This document shows positions 1-5,179 of a stretch of 6,704 nt of DNA, in pieces (position 1 is the first letter of the stretch; each line of letters starts with the position of its first letter). A program made the translations under genes and the position numbers. The stretch spans positions 1-6,704 of the forward strand of contig CAMPGT010000218.1 in the NCBI GenBank assembly GCA_946885665.1, written 5' to 3'. Below the pieces are notes generated by a model. It was given only the letters and a program-made list of their open reading frames with translations, did no database searches and was not told the DNA's origin. Source of the stretch: an uncultured Chitinophagaceae bacterium. GTDB taxonomy: Bacteria; Bacteroidota; Bacteroidia; Chitinophagales; Chitinophagaceae.

Positions 1-1
1 C

Positions 2-283
2 ATTCTCTCCAACAAAAAAACTTTTTTGGTGATCCACGTGCTGGAAAACTGCAGCGAACCGGAAATCGTTGAATTCAGGCATCTCATGAAAAGTGATGAT
101 CCCGGCAAGGTGGAAAAAGTGTTGCAGTTGTTCAGGGAATGTGGGGTAGACACGTGGGCAAGCGGCTTAAAGGATAAATACATCGGTTTTGCCGAACATC
201 ATCTTGAAGAGCTTGCGGTAACCGCAGTGCGAAAGGAGGCCATGAGAAACCTGATGCAGTTTTTGGTGCAAAGGGATCATTAA
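2..283 (+). CDS. Polyprenyl synthetase (isoprenyl diphosphate synthase), C-terminal part
   Basis: The reading frame is open from the left edge to the TAA at 281-283 and gives the last 93 residues of a protein whose start lies outside the window. It opens with ILSNKKTFLVIHVLE, which matches the segment after the second Asp-rich motif in trans-isoprenyl diphosphate synthases, where a conserved Lys-Lys-Thr stands in the substrate pocket. The rest (VEKVLQLFRECGVDTWA, then HHLEELAVTAV and a final helix) fits the all-helical C-terminus of that family. Such enzymes condense isopentenyl diphosphate onto an allylic diphosphate in the cytoplasm to make quinone or carotenoid chains. Chain length cannot be told, because the first Asp-rich motif is missing. 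The TTG at 26 is internal, not a start. The next gene begins 39 bases downstream in the same direction. Confidence 0.82.
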   Translation: MLSNKKTFLVIHVLENCSEPEIVEFRHLMKSDDPGKVEKVLQLFRECGVDTWASGLKDKYIGFAEHHLEELAVTAVRKEAMRNLMQFLVQRDH

Positions 284-294
284 CCGCTTTCCCT

Positions 295-302
295 TATTTT
301 TA
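295..302 (+). promoter_or_regulatory. Possible -7 promoter box before the permease gene
   Basis: TATTTTTA matches the Bacteroidota -7 consensus TAnnTTTG at all defined positions but the last, and lies about 20 bases before the permease ATG. The nearest upstream TTTG (262-265) is 29 bases away, longer than the usual spacing of about 19 to 23. The region is T-rich, so the match could be chance. Confidence 0.25.
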
Positions 303-322
303 TCGCTAAAACCACGAAAAGG

Positions 323-2017
323 ATGTCGCGATCCCTGTTCCGGAAAAAATCAATTGAAAAGATTGTCAAGGATGCGCAGGAGGGACTGGCCGAAAGCCAT
401 GACCCCGGTGGATTAAATAAGATACTTACGGTGAAGGACCTCACCTTCATGGGTATAGCCGCGATCGTTGGCGCCGGCATTTTTTCTACAATAGGCGCCG
501 CCGCGTTTAACGGCGGTCCGGGAATTTCCCTTCTATTCGTTATCACGGCCGTTTCGTGCGGTTTCTCTGCCTTGTGCTACGCAGAGTTTGCCAGCAGGGT
601 TCCCATATCGGGCAGCGCATATACGTATGCGTATGTATCGTTTGGCGAAGTGATCGCCTGGATCATCGGTTGGGCGCTGATACTGGAGTATGCCATCGGT
701 AATATCGTGGTCGCCATTTCGTGGAGCGGCTATTTTAATAACTTGCTGGCAAAGGTCGGTCTCGAGCTGCCTGCCTGGCTAACAATAGATCCGACTACTG
801 CGCGGGCGGCATTCGAAGAGGCTGAAAAAACGGTGGTGCAGGGCCAGCCCCTTACCCCGTCGCTGCAATTTGCGCAAGATGCGTGGAACAATGCACCCGT
901 GGTAGCCGGTGAACATATTTTTGTGAATTTGCCCGCATTTATCATCGTGGTGCTGATTACCGTTCTTACCTATATCGGCATCAGGGAAAGTAAACGTACC
1001 ACCAACGCCATGGTGGTTTTTAAGCTGGCGGTCATCGTTTTTGTGATCATACTCGGCTTCTTCTCCGTTGAGCCCTCCAACTGGAGTCCTTTTCTTCCCA
1101 ATGGCTTTACGGGTGTGCTGAAGGGTGTATCCGCCGTTTTTTATGCCTATATCGGTTTTGATGCCATCTCCACGACCGCCGAAGAATGTAAAAATCCACA
1201 GCGTGACCTGCCACGTGGAATGATCTATTCGCTCATCATCTGTACCGTGCTGTACATTTTAATCGCGTTGGTGCTCACCGGCATGGTCAATTACAAATTC
1301 CTGAACGTTACCGATCCGCTGGCCGAAGTATTTGAAAGAGTGGGACAGGAGTGGACCGCGTACATCATCTCCATCAGCGCTGTGATCGCCACCACCAGCG
1401 TGCTGCTGGTATTTCAATTGGGACAGCCGCGCATATGGATGAGCATGAGCAGGGACGGGCTGCTGCCAAAGGCATTTGCAAAGATCCATCCGAAATATAA
1501 GACACCCTCTTTCTCGACGATCGTCACCGGTTTGATCGTCGGCATCCCCACGCTCTTCATGCAGAGTTCACTGGTGGTTGATCTTACAAGCATCGGAACC
1601 CTCTTTGCCTTTATCCTGGTATCGGGTGGTGTGCTGCTGCTGCCGCGAATAAGCGGCCGAACACGTGGCGGGTTCCGGTTACCTTATATCAACGGTCAAT
1701 ATATCGTACCCGCCGCGTATTTACTGTTCGTGTATATTTCTTACGAAAGAATTATCGAGAACCTGGCGCATCTCTCCGCCGACAGTCTCCAGGAAATATT
1801 ATTTATACTGTTTATCCTCCTGGGCGCGGTGATGGCCGTGCTGACGTTTGTGCGGAAGTTTTCGCTGATACCGGTGATGGGCGTTCTGTTTTGTTCGTAC
1901 CTGCTGATAGAGATCCCGGAAAAATCGTGGCTCTGGTTCCTGGTTTGGATGGGCCTTGGACTCGCTATTTATTTTTTGTATGGATACAGGAACAGCGCGT
2001 TAAAAGTTAAAAGCTAA
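323..2017 (+). CDS. APC-superfamily amino acid permease, cationic amino acid transporter type
   Basis: The 564-residue product is a polytopic inner-membrane protein with about 14 hydrophobic segments, as in the CAT group of the amino acid-polyamine-organocation superfamily. The helix-1 signature GIAAIVGAGIF is at residues 44-54; this Gly-rich break binds the amino group and carboxylate of the substrate in related structures. Other family landmarks are ALCYAEFASRVPISGSAYTY (83-102), the GEVIAWIIGWALILEY stretch (108-123) and the helix-6 region with GFDAISTTAEECKNPQRDLP (278-297). The expected role is proton-coupled uptake or exchange of amino acids; the substrate cannot be assigned. A hydrophilic stretch at about 150-200 makes a long periplasmic loop between helices 3 and 4. 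The ATG at 323 is the first in frame after the TAA at 281, with AAAAGG directly before it. The last codons and the stop lie in a heptamer repeat, and the DinB-like gene follows after 27 bases. Confidence 0.9.
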   Translation: MSRSLFRKKSIEKIVKDAQEGLAESHDPGGLNKILTVKDLTFMGIAAIVGAGIFSTIGAAAFNGGPGISLLFVITAVSCGFSALCYAEFASRVPISGSAYTYAYVSFGEVIAWIIGWALILEYAIGNIVVAISWSGYFNNLLAKVGLELPAWLTIDPTTARAAFEEAEKTVVQGQPLTPSLQFAQDAWNNAPVVAGEHIFVNLPAFIIVVLITVLTYIGIRESKRTTNAMVVFKLAVIVFVIILGFFSVEPSNWSPFLPNGFTGVLKGVSAVFYAYIGFDAISTTAEECKNPQRDLPRGMIYSLIICTVLYILIALVLTGMVNYKFLNVTDPLAEVFERVGQEWTAYIISISAVIATTSVLLVFQLGQPRIWMSMSRDGLLPKAFAKIHPKYKTPSFSTIVTGLIVGIPTLFMQSSLVVDLTSIGTLFAFILVSGGVLLLPRISGRTRGGFRLPYINGQYIVPAAYLLFVYISYERIIENLAHLSADSLQEILFILFILLGAVMAVLTFVRKFSLIPVMGVLFCSYLLIEIPEKSWLWFLVWMGLGLAIYFLYGYRNSALKVKS

Positions 2018-2020
2018 AAA
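2000..2020 (+). repeat. Short heptamer repeat TTAAAAG, TTAAAAG, CTAAAAA
   Basis: Three consecutive 7-bp units, the third diverged at two positions, span the last codons of the permease (Leu-Lys-Val-Lys-Ser) and its TAA stop. The period is the same as in the larger arrays at 3627-3682 and 3743-3770, but the sequence is different. Three short AT-rich units are weak evidence on their own. Confidence 0.5.
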
Positions 2021-2044
2021 TGCTGATCGCATAAATGATATACA

Positions 2045-2581
2045 ATGAACAATAATCGGGAATCATCGGCGCCGTTACCTGAAGTATGGTTACGCGGTGC
2101 CATAGAGGGCGTACCTTCTTTGCTGCAGCCTGTTGCACATGCGTTGTTGCAGGCGGCGGAAGAGGTGAATAGAATTATGCAGGGCTTTCCCAACGAACGA
2201 CTTTGGGAAAGGCCGGCCGGCGCGGCATCTGCGGCCTTTCATTTACAACATGTTCCCGGTGTGCTCGACCGGCTCTTTACTTATGCCCGGGGCGCACAAC
2301 TTTCCATGGAACAGATGAAATATTTATCTGAAGAAGGAATGGAAGCCGACAAGATCACCACGGATAAATTATTAACGGCCTTTGCAGAGCAGGTAAACCG
2401 ATCAATAGAATATTTACGCAGTGTAGACGCCGCTGCATTAACAGAACCGAGATTTGTAGGACGGAAGAAACTTCCTTCAACAGTGATGGGATTGCTGTTT
2501 CATTCGGCAGAGCACACGATGCGGCATATTGGACAGCTATTGGTAACGGTAAGAGTGGTTACCGCAGCCGGCAATGCATAA
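2045..2581 (+). CDS. DinB-family (DinB/YfiT-like) putative metal-dependent protein
   Basis: The 178-residue product fits the DinB superfamily of four-helix-bundle proteins, which carry a His triad that binds a divalent metal. His69 in FHLQHVPGVLDR (residues 65-76) and His157 and His161 in HSAEHTMRHIGQ (153-164) are in the expected places. Known members include Bacillus DinB, induced by DNA damage, and thiol-dependent transferases such as those using bacillithiol or mycothiol; the activity of this one is unknown. No signal peptide or membrane segment is seen, so it is probably cytoplasmic. The start follows the permease stop by 27 bases without a clear ribosome binding site or TAnnTTTG box, so it may be read from the permease transcript. 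The ATGs at 2020 and 2035 are in another frame. Confidence 0.8.
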   Translation: MNNNRESSAPLPEVWLRGAIEGVPSLLQPVAHALLQAAEEVNRIMQGFPNERLWERPAGAASAAFHLQHVPGVLDRLFTYARGAQLSMEQMKYLSEEGMEADKITTDKLLTAFAEQVNRSIEYLRSVDAAALTEPRFVGRKKLPSTVMGLLFHSAEHTMRHIGQLLVTVRVVTAAGNA

Positions 2582-2587
2582 CTTGCC

Positions 2588-2596
2588 TATTTTTGC
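2588..2596 (+). promoter_or_regulatory. -7 promoter box of the Smr-domain gene, almost touching the start codon
   Basis: TATTTTTGC is a full match to the Bacteroidota -7 consensus TAnnTTTG plus the commonly following C. It sits in the 18-base gap after the DinB stop, and only three bases (AGG) separate it from the ATG at 2600. Transcription would start at or within a few bases of the ATG. No convincing TTTG -33 element is visible at about 2560-2570, which lowers confidence. Confidence 0.5.
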
Positions 2597-2599
2597 AGG

Positions 2600-3622
2600 A
2601 TGAAGTTCCAGGTAGGAGATAAGGTCCTCATTTTACATTCGGAAGAGGAAGGAGAAGTGGTGGATATCATCAATAACAAGATGGTGATGGTGGACGTGCG
2701 AGGCGTTAAATTTCCTGCTTATATCGACCAGCTTGACTTTCCCTATTTCAAGCGTTTTTCAGAGAAGAAGACCGTATTACCCGTCAAAAAAGCCAAAAAA
2801 TATATTGATGAGGTACCCCGGGAGAAGAAGGTGAAACCTGATGCGGCCCAACAGGGCATTTGGATCACCTTTTTACCGGTAATGGACACTGATGAATTCG
2901 GCGATGAAGTGGTGGAAGAACTCAAGATCCACCTGGTAAACCACACCAGTCACGCGTACAAATTCCAGTACCAACTTGATTACTTTGGAAAAACCGATTT
3001 CGAATTCAATAACGAGGTGGGAGCACACCAGGACTTTTACATTCATGACATGCCGTTTGAGAACATGAATGACAGTCCCTCTTTCAACTTTGTATTTTCG
3101 TTGGCTACGCCAGACAAGAAAAAGGCGGAATCGTTTGAAACGTCCCTTAAACTGAAGCCAAAGCAGGTATTCGCGCGCATCCAGGAGACACGCGCGAAGG
3201 GAGACGCCACCTTTTCGTACATGTTGAGGGATAAATATCCTGACAGGATCGTGGAAGACAGGCTGGAGATGTCGGCGCTGATGAACAAAGGGTATAAGGT
3301 GTACCCTGCGGCTGCTGCGCGGCAGCACCTGGAGCCGGCAAAGTATGAGCTGGATCTTCACATTGAAAAGCTGGAGCCCAATTATCGGTCCTTATCGTCG
3401 TTCGAGAAGCTTTCTTTGCAGCTTCAGACCCTCGAGAAATACCTGGATCTCGCGGTGGCGCATCATCAGTCGTCCATGATCATCATTCATGGCCTGGGAA
3501 CGGGAAAATTAAGGGATGAGATCCATGAAATTCTCAGGTTAAGACGGGATGTAAAGTCGTTTGTGAACAGGTATCATCCAGCCTATGGCTACGGCGCTAC
3601 GGAGGTGTTTTTTCAGTATTAG
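2600..3622 (+). CDS. DUF2027 and Smr domain protein
   Basis: The 340-residue product has the architecture known from Bacteroidota as DUF2027-Smr. Residues 1-50 form a small beta-rich domain (FQVGDKVLILHSEEEGEVVDI) like a KOW or SH3 fold. A basic linker at about 55-82 follows, then a beta-sandwich-like middle domain at about 85-195 (GIWITFLPVM, HLVNHTSHAYKFQYQLDYFG). The C-terminal Smr domain spans about 248-340 and holds all three family signatures: LDLH at 251-254, HGLGTGKLR at 297-305 and GYGATEVFF at 330-338. Smr domains, best known from MutS2, are associated with nicking endonuclease activity on DNA or RNA and with rescue of collided ribosomes. The role of the DUF2027 part is unknown; binding a nucleic acid or a partner protein is inference. 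No signal peptide is present. The gene has its own putative promoter box immediately before the ATG. Confidence 0.9.
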   Translation: MKFQVGDKVLILHSEEEGEVVDIINNKMVMVDVRGVKFPAYIDQLDFPYFKRFSEKKTVLPVKKAKKYIDEVPREKKVKPDAAQQGIWITFLPVMDTDEFGDEVVEELKIHLVNHTSHAYKFQYQLDYFGKTDFEFNNEVGAHQDFYIHDMPFENMNDSPSFNFVFSLATPDKKKAESFETSLKLKPKQVFARIQETRAKGDATFSYMLRDKYPDRIVEDRLEMSALMNKGYKVYPAAAARQHLEPAKYELDLHIEKLEPNYRSLSSFEKLSLQLQTLEKYLDLAVAHHQSSMIIIHGLGTGKLRDEIHEILRLRRDVKSFVNRYHPAYGYGATEVFFQY

Positions 3623-3626
3623 AGGC

Positions 3627-3682
3627 GGCAAAGGGCAAACGGCAAAGGGCAAACGGCAATCGGCAATAATGAGATATGAGAT
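3627..3682 (+). repeat. Eight-unit heptamer tandem array
   Basis: Starting five bases after the Smr stop, 56 bases divide exactly into eight 7-bp units: GGCAAAG, GGCAAAC, GGCAAAG, GGCAAAC, GGCAATC, GGCAATA, then ATGAGAT twice. The first six share the GGCAAW core; the last two are a different sequence in the same register. The array stands between two convergent genes and has an inverted partner at 3743-3770. Translated, it gives 7-residue periodic peptides and creates spurious short frames in both strands; no gene is supported here. Confidence 0.9.
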
Positions 3683-3695
3683 AGTTTGCTTTTTT
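3649..3695 (+). terminator. Weak candidate terminator of the Smr gene
   Basis: GCAAAC at 3649-3654 in the heptamer array can pair with GTTTGC at 3684-3689, and six T residues follow at once (3690-3695). The stem is only six pairs, extendable by two G-U pairs, and the 29-base loop is long, so function as an intrinsic terminator is uncertain. Pairing with the right array at 3752-3770 would compete. Confidence 0.25.
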
Positions 3696-3742
3696 ATATG
3701 GCAACTGCATCGCTTCAATAACACCGGAAGGCCCGAAGTTCT

Positions 3743-3770
3743 TCTTGCCGTTTGCCGATTGCCGTTTGCC
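3743..3770 (-). repeat. Inverted four-unit heptamer array
   Basis: On the minus strand 3770 to 3743 reads GGCAAAC, GGCAATC, GGCAAAC, GGCAAGA, the same unit family as the array at 3627-3668 but in opposite orientation. It lies 32 bases past the stop of the minus-strand lipoprotein gene, so each of the two converging genes has an array in its own sense just downstream. The 60 bases between the arrays hold no gene that I can support. Confidence 0.88.
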
Positions 3771-3802
3771 GATTCTTCACTAGTTGCTTTAAAAACTTTT
3801 CC

Positions 3803-4270
3803 TCAAAACCCCATCCCGCTCGTCAACTCCGACACGCGCTGCACACGGCTATAATTCACCGGAAATGTCTTAAAAATCCCCCCTTTCCCCATCTTAACCG
3901 ACCCCTCTACTTTTATATTCACCAGGCTATCCGAAAGCGACTCCATGATTTTCGACAGCCCCGTCACCGTATTAATATTCAACACAAGCGGAACTGAAAA
4001 CGTATCGCGCTTCGGTACCGATATCACCGAATCCATGCGCGTATTTCCCAAAAGCGTCGAATTGACATAAATTTTCGTGGCCGCATCCTTCAACTGCACC
4101 TTCTGATTATTCGGATTAAATAACCGCACGTCGAGACCTACCTCCGATTCCTTCAGCCCCATCTTCACCACATGAATGTTTCCGATGTCAATAAATTCCA
4201 GGTCCTGCGGTTTCGTACAGGAAACCGCTGCCACTACCACAAACGCCAGGGAGGCGATTATTTTTCTCAT
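3803..4270 (-). CDS. LEA type 2 (WHy-like) lipoprotein
   Basis: The product is 155 residues from the ATG at 4270. MRKIIASLAFVVVAAVSC is a compact lipoprotein signal: two basic residues, a hydrophobic core and a Cys at 18 that would be lipidated after signal peptidase II cleavage. The mature part has the pattern of LEA-2/WHy proteins: IDIGNIHVVKMGLKESEVGL, then DVRLFNPNNQKVQL with the typical Asn-Pro-Asn (52-54), a Leu-Lys-Asp turn, and a beta-rich end. Members are beta-sandwich proteins linked to stress or desiccation in other organisms; here a periplasmic or outer-membrane-anchored role is likely but unknown. A TTG at 4288 would lengthen the protein by six residues, but that codon lies inside the promoter's -7 box, so I reject it. 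The gene converges with the Smr gene. Confidence 0.82.
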   Translation of the reverse strand: MRKIIASLAFVVVAAVSCTKPQDLEFIDIGNIHVVKMGLKESEVGLDVRLFNPNNQKVQLKDAATKIYVNSTLLGNTRMDSVISVPKRDTFSVPLVLNINTVTGLSKIMESLSDSLVNIKVEGSVKMGKGGIFKTFPVNYSRVQRVSELTSGMGF

Positions 4271-4284
4271 CCGTTGTTTTGGCT

Positions 4285-4315
4285 GCAAAGTAGGGGAATA
4301 ATTTTTTAGCCCAAA
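4285..4315 (-). promoter_or_regulatory. Promoter of the lipoprotein gene
   Basis: On the minus strand TTTG (4315-4312) is followed by 19 bases and then TACTTTGC (4292-4285), resembling the Bacteroidota TTTG / TAnnTTTG promoter with one base fewer in the -7 box. The start codon is 14 bases beyond. The -33 element falls in a small palindrome, GCCC-A6-GGGC at 4309-4322, which could be a regulator site but is short. Confidence 0.5.
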
Positions 4316-4322
4316 AAAGGGC

Positions 4323-4561
4323 GTTAATTTTAGCTTTTTTCTTAACTAAAATATTTAGACAATCAGGGGCAAAAACCGCCCTCGGCTGCCAAAATACCAC
4401 ACTATAAAAATTAGCGTTTTCAAAATGATATTAATTTATTGTTTTTCAACATTTTGAATAGTGTTATTTGTAATTTATTGAAATGATGGCTTCCTCGGCA
4501 ACTAACGGATAATCGGAATGAACCCAAGATTGTTATAACGTCTCATTTTTATGCCTTCAAT
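4323..4561. other. AT-rich divergent intergenic region with small repeats
   Basis: No gene is supported between the lipoprotein promoter and the WbqC-family gene. The stretch holds CTAAA-ATA-TTTAG (4346-4358), a GGGC-N7-GCCC hairpin (4367-4381), a 9-bp inverted repeat TTCAAAATG / CATTTTGAA (4419-4427 and 4450-4458) and a 10-bp direct repeat TAATTTATTG (4432-4441 and 4471-4480). These may be regulator sites for the gene starting at 4562, but in such AT-rich DNA short repeats arise easily. I see no clear TAnnTTTG promoter in the plus direction. Confidence 0.4.
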
Positions 4562-5179
4562 ATGATTTTAATAGCTGATTTAGAATATTTTGCGCCATCT
4601 ATCTTTTATTTCCAGTTAAGTAACTCAACGCATTGCATTTTTGATGTATATGAACCTTATCAAAAAATGACTTTTCGTAACCGGTGCACCCTCTCCGGCC
4701 CAAACGGACTCATCCATTTGAGTATCCCCCTCGTTGGTGGAAGGGGTCAGCGAACAATCATAAGGGAGGTGAAAATTCTTACATCGGAGAATTGGCAGGC
4801 GAGACACTGGAAAACGATAACCTCGGTGTTCAACAAGTCGCCCTGGTTCGAACATTACCGCGACGACCTGGAGAAGTTGTACAACCGGCCGTTTTGTTTT
4901 CTCGTCGATTGGAACCTGGCCTGTTTTACGTGGATGGCAGACAAAATGTCAATCAACACTCCTTATTCCCTGAGCGAGAAACGTGTGGATAGTTCGTCGT
5001 TCGATGAAGCGGAAAAGGCAGAAGATTGGCGCAACCGCTTAAGACCGTCGACTATCGGCGAAATGGAGACGCCCATAAAAAGATACCCCCAGGTGTTCGA
5101 AGACAGGAACGGTTTCGTTCCAAATCTTTCTATCCTCGACTACCTCTTTTGCGCAGGCAACAGGCTGAATAAAAATTAG
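4562..5179 (+). CDS. WbqC-family protein
   Basis: The 205-residue product resembles the WbqC-like family. The recognisable core is YEPYQKMTFRNRCTLSGPNG (about residues 29-48), HLSIPLVGG (52-60), IREVKI (67-72), then the NWQARHWKTITSVFNKSPWFEHY stretch ending near 99, which matches the family order: an aromatic-Arg-Asn-Arg segment, a Pro-containing strand, and a Trp-Lys-Thr helix before a conserved Pro-Phe/Tyr. Family members often occur in O-antigen or other polysaccharide loci, but the reaction is not established. The usual N-terminal His-Gln-Pro motif is replaced by DLEYFAPSIFYFQL, as far as I recall common in Bacteroidota members. It is probably cytoplasmic. The ATG at 4562 is the first in frame after the TAA at 4535. 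The gene converges on the M56 gene and overlaps its stop by 4 bp. Confidence 0.78.
   Translation: MILIADLEYFAPSIFYFQLSNSTHCIFDVYEPYQKMTFRNRCTLSGPNGLIHLSIPLVGGRGQRTIIREVKILTSENWQARHWKTITSVFNKSPWFEHYRDDLEKLYNRPFCFLVDWNLACFTWMADKMSINTPYSLSEKRVDSSSFDEAEKAEDWRNRLRPSTIGEMETPIKRYPQVFEDRNGFVPNLSILDYLFCAGNRLNKN

Larger units (their letters stand above)
3648..3770. repeat. Perfect 19-bp inverted repeat formed by two heptamer arrays
   Basis: GGCAAACGGCAATCGGCAA at 3648-3666 is exactly reverse-complementary to 3752-3770, separated by 85 bases (3667-3751). In RNA of either strand the arms could form a long stem between the converging Smr and lipoprotein genes. No target-site duplication or transposase is seen, so a mobile element is not supported. 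Confidence 0.85.

Noticed and set aside
615..640. Alternating purine-pyrimidine stretch rich in TAT and CGT
   Set aside because: It is explained by Tyr, Ala and Val codons of the conserved Ser-Ala-Tyr-Thr-Tyr segment of the permease.
3313..3327. Hairpin TGCTGC-GCG-GCAGCA within the Smr gene
   Set aside because: It encodes an Ala-rich stretch (AAAARQ) and is followed by no T-run; codon choice for repeated Ala explains it.
2873..3361. Minus-strand frame of 162 codons
   Set aside because: It lies fully antisense to the Smr-domain gene, which has clear family motifs; the product shows no recognisable domain.
3627..3770. CRISPR array
   Set aside because: The 7-bp units are contiguous with no unique spacers, and no cas gene is present.
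3585..3997. Two overlapping plus-strand frames of 89 and 81 codons downstream of and overlapping the Smr gene end
   Set aside because: They are made by the heptamer arrays and the antisense of the lipoprotein gene. The peptides are periodic or low-complexity and have no start signals.
4271..4288. Upstream TTG start for the lipoprotein gene
   Set aside because: The TTG is part of the -7 promoter box, and the ATG at 4270 gives a better lipoprotein signal peptide.
4551..4565. Four-codon frame ATG CCT TCA ATA TGA overlapping the WbqC-family start
   Set aside because: It could act as a coupled leader, but so short a frame is expected by chance and no ribosome binding site supports it.
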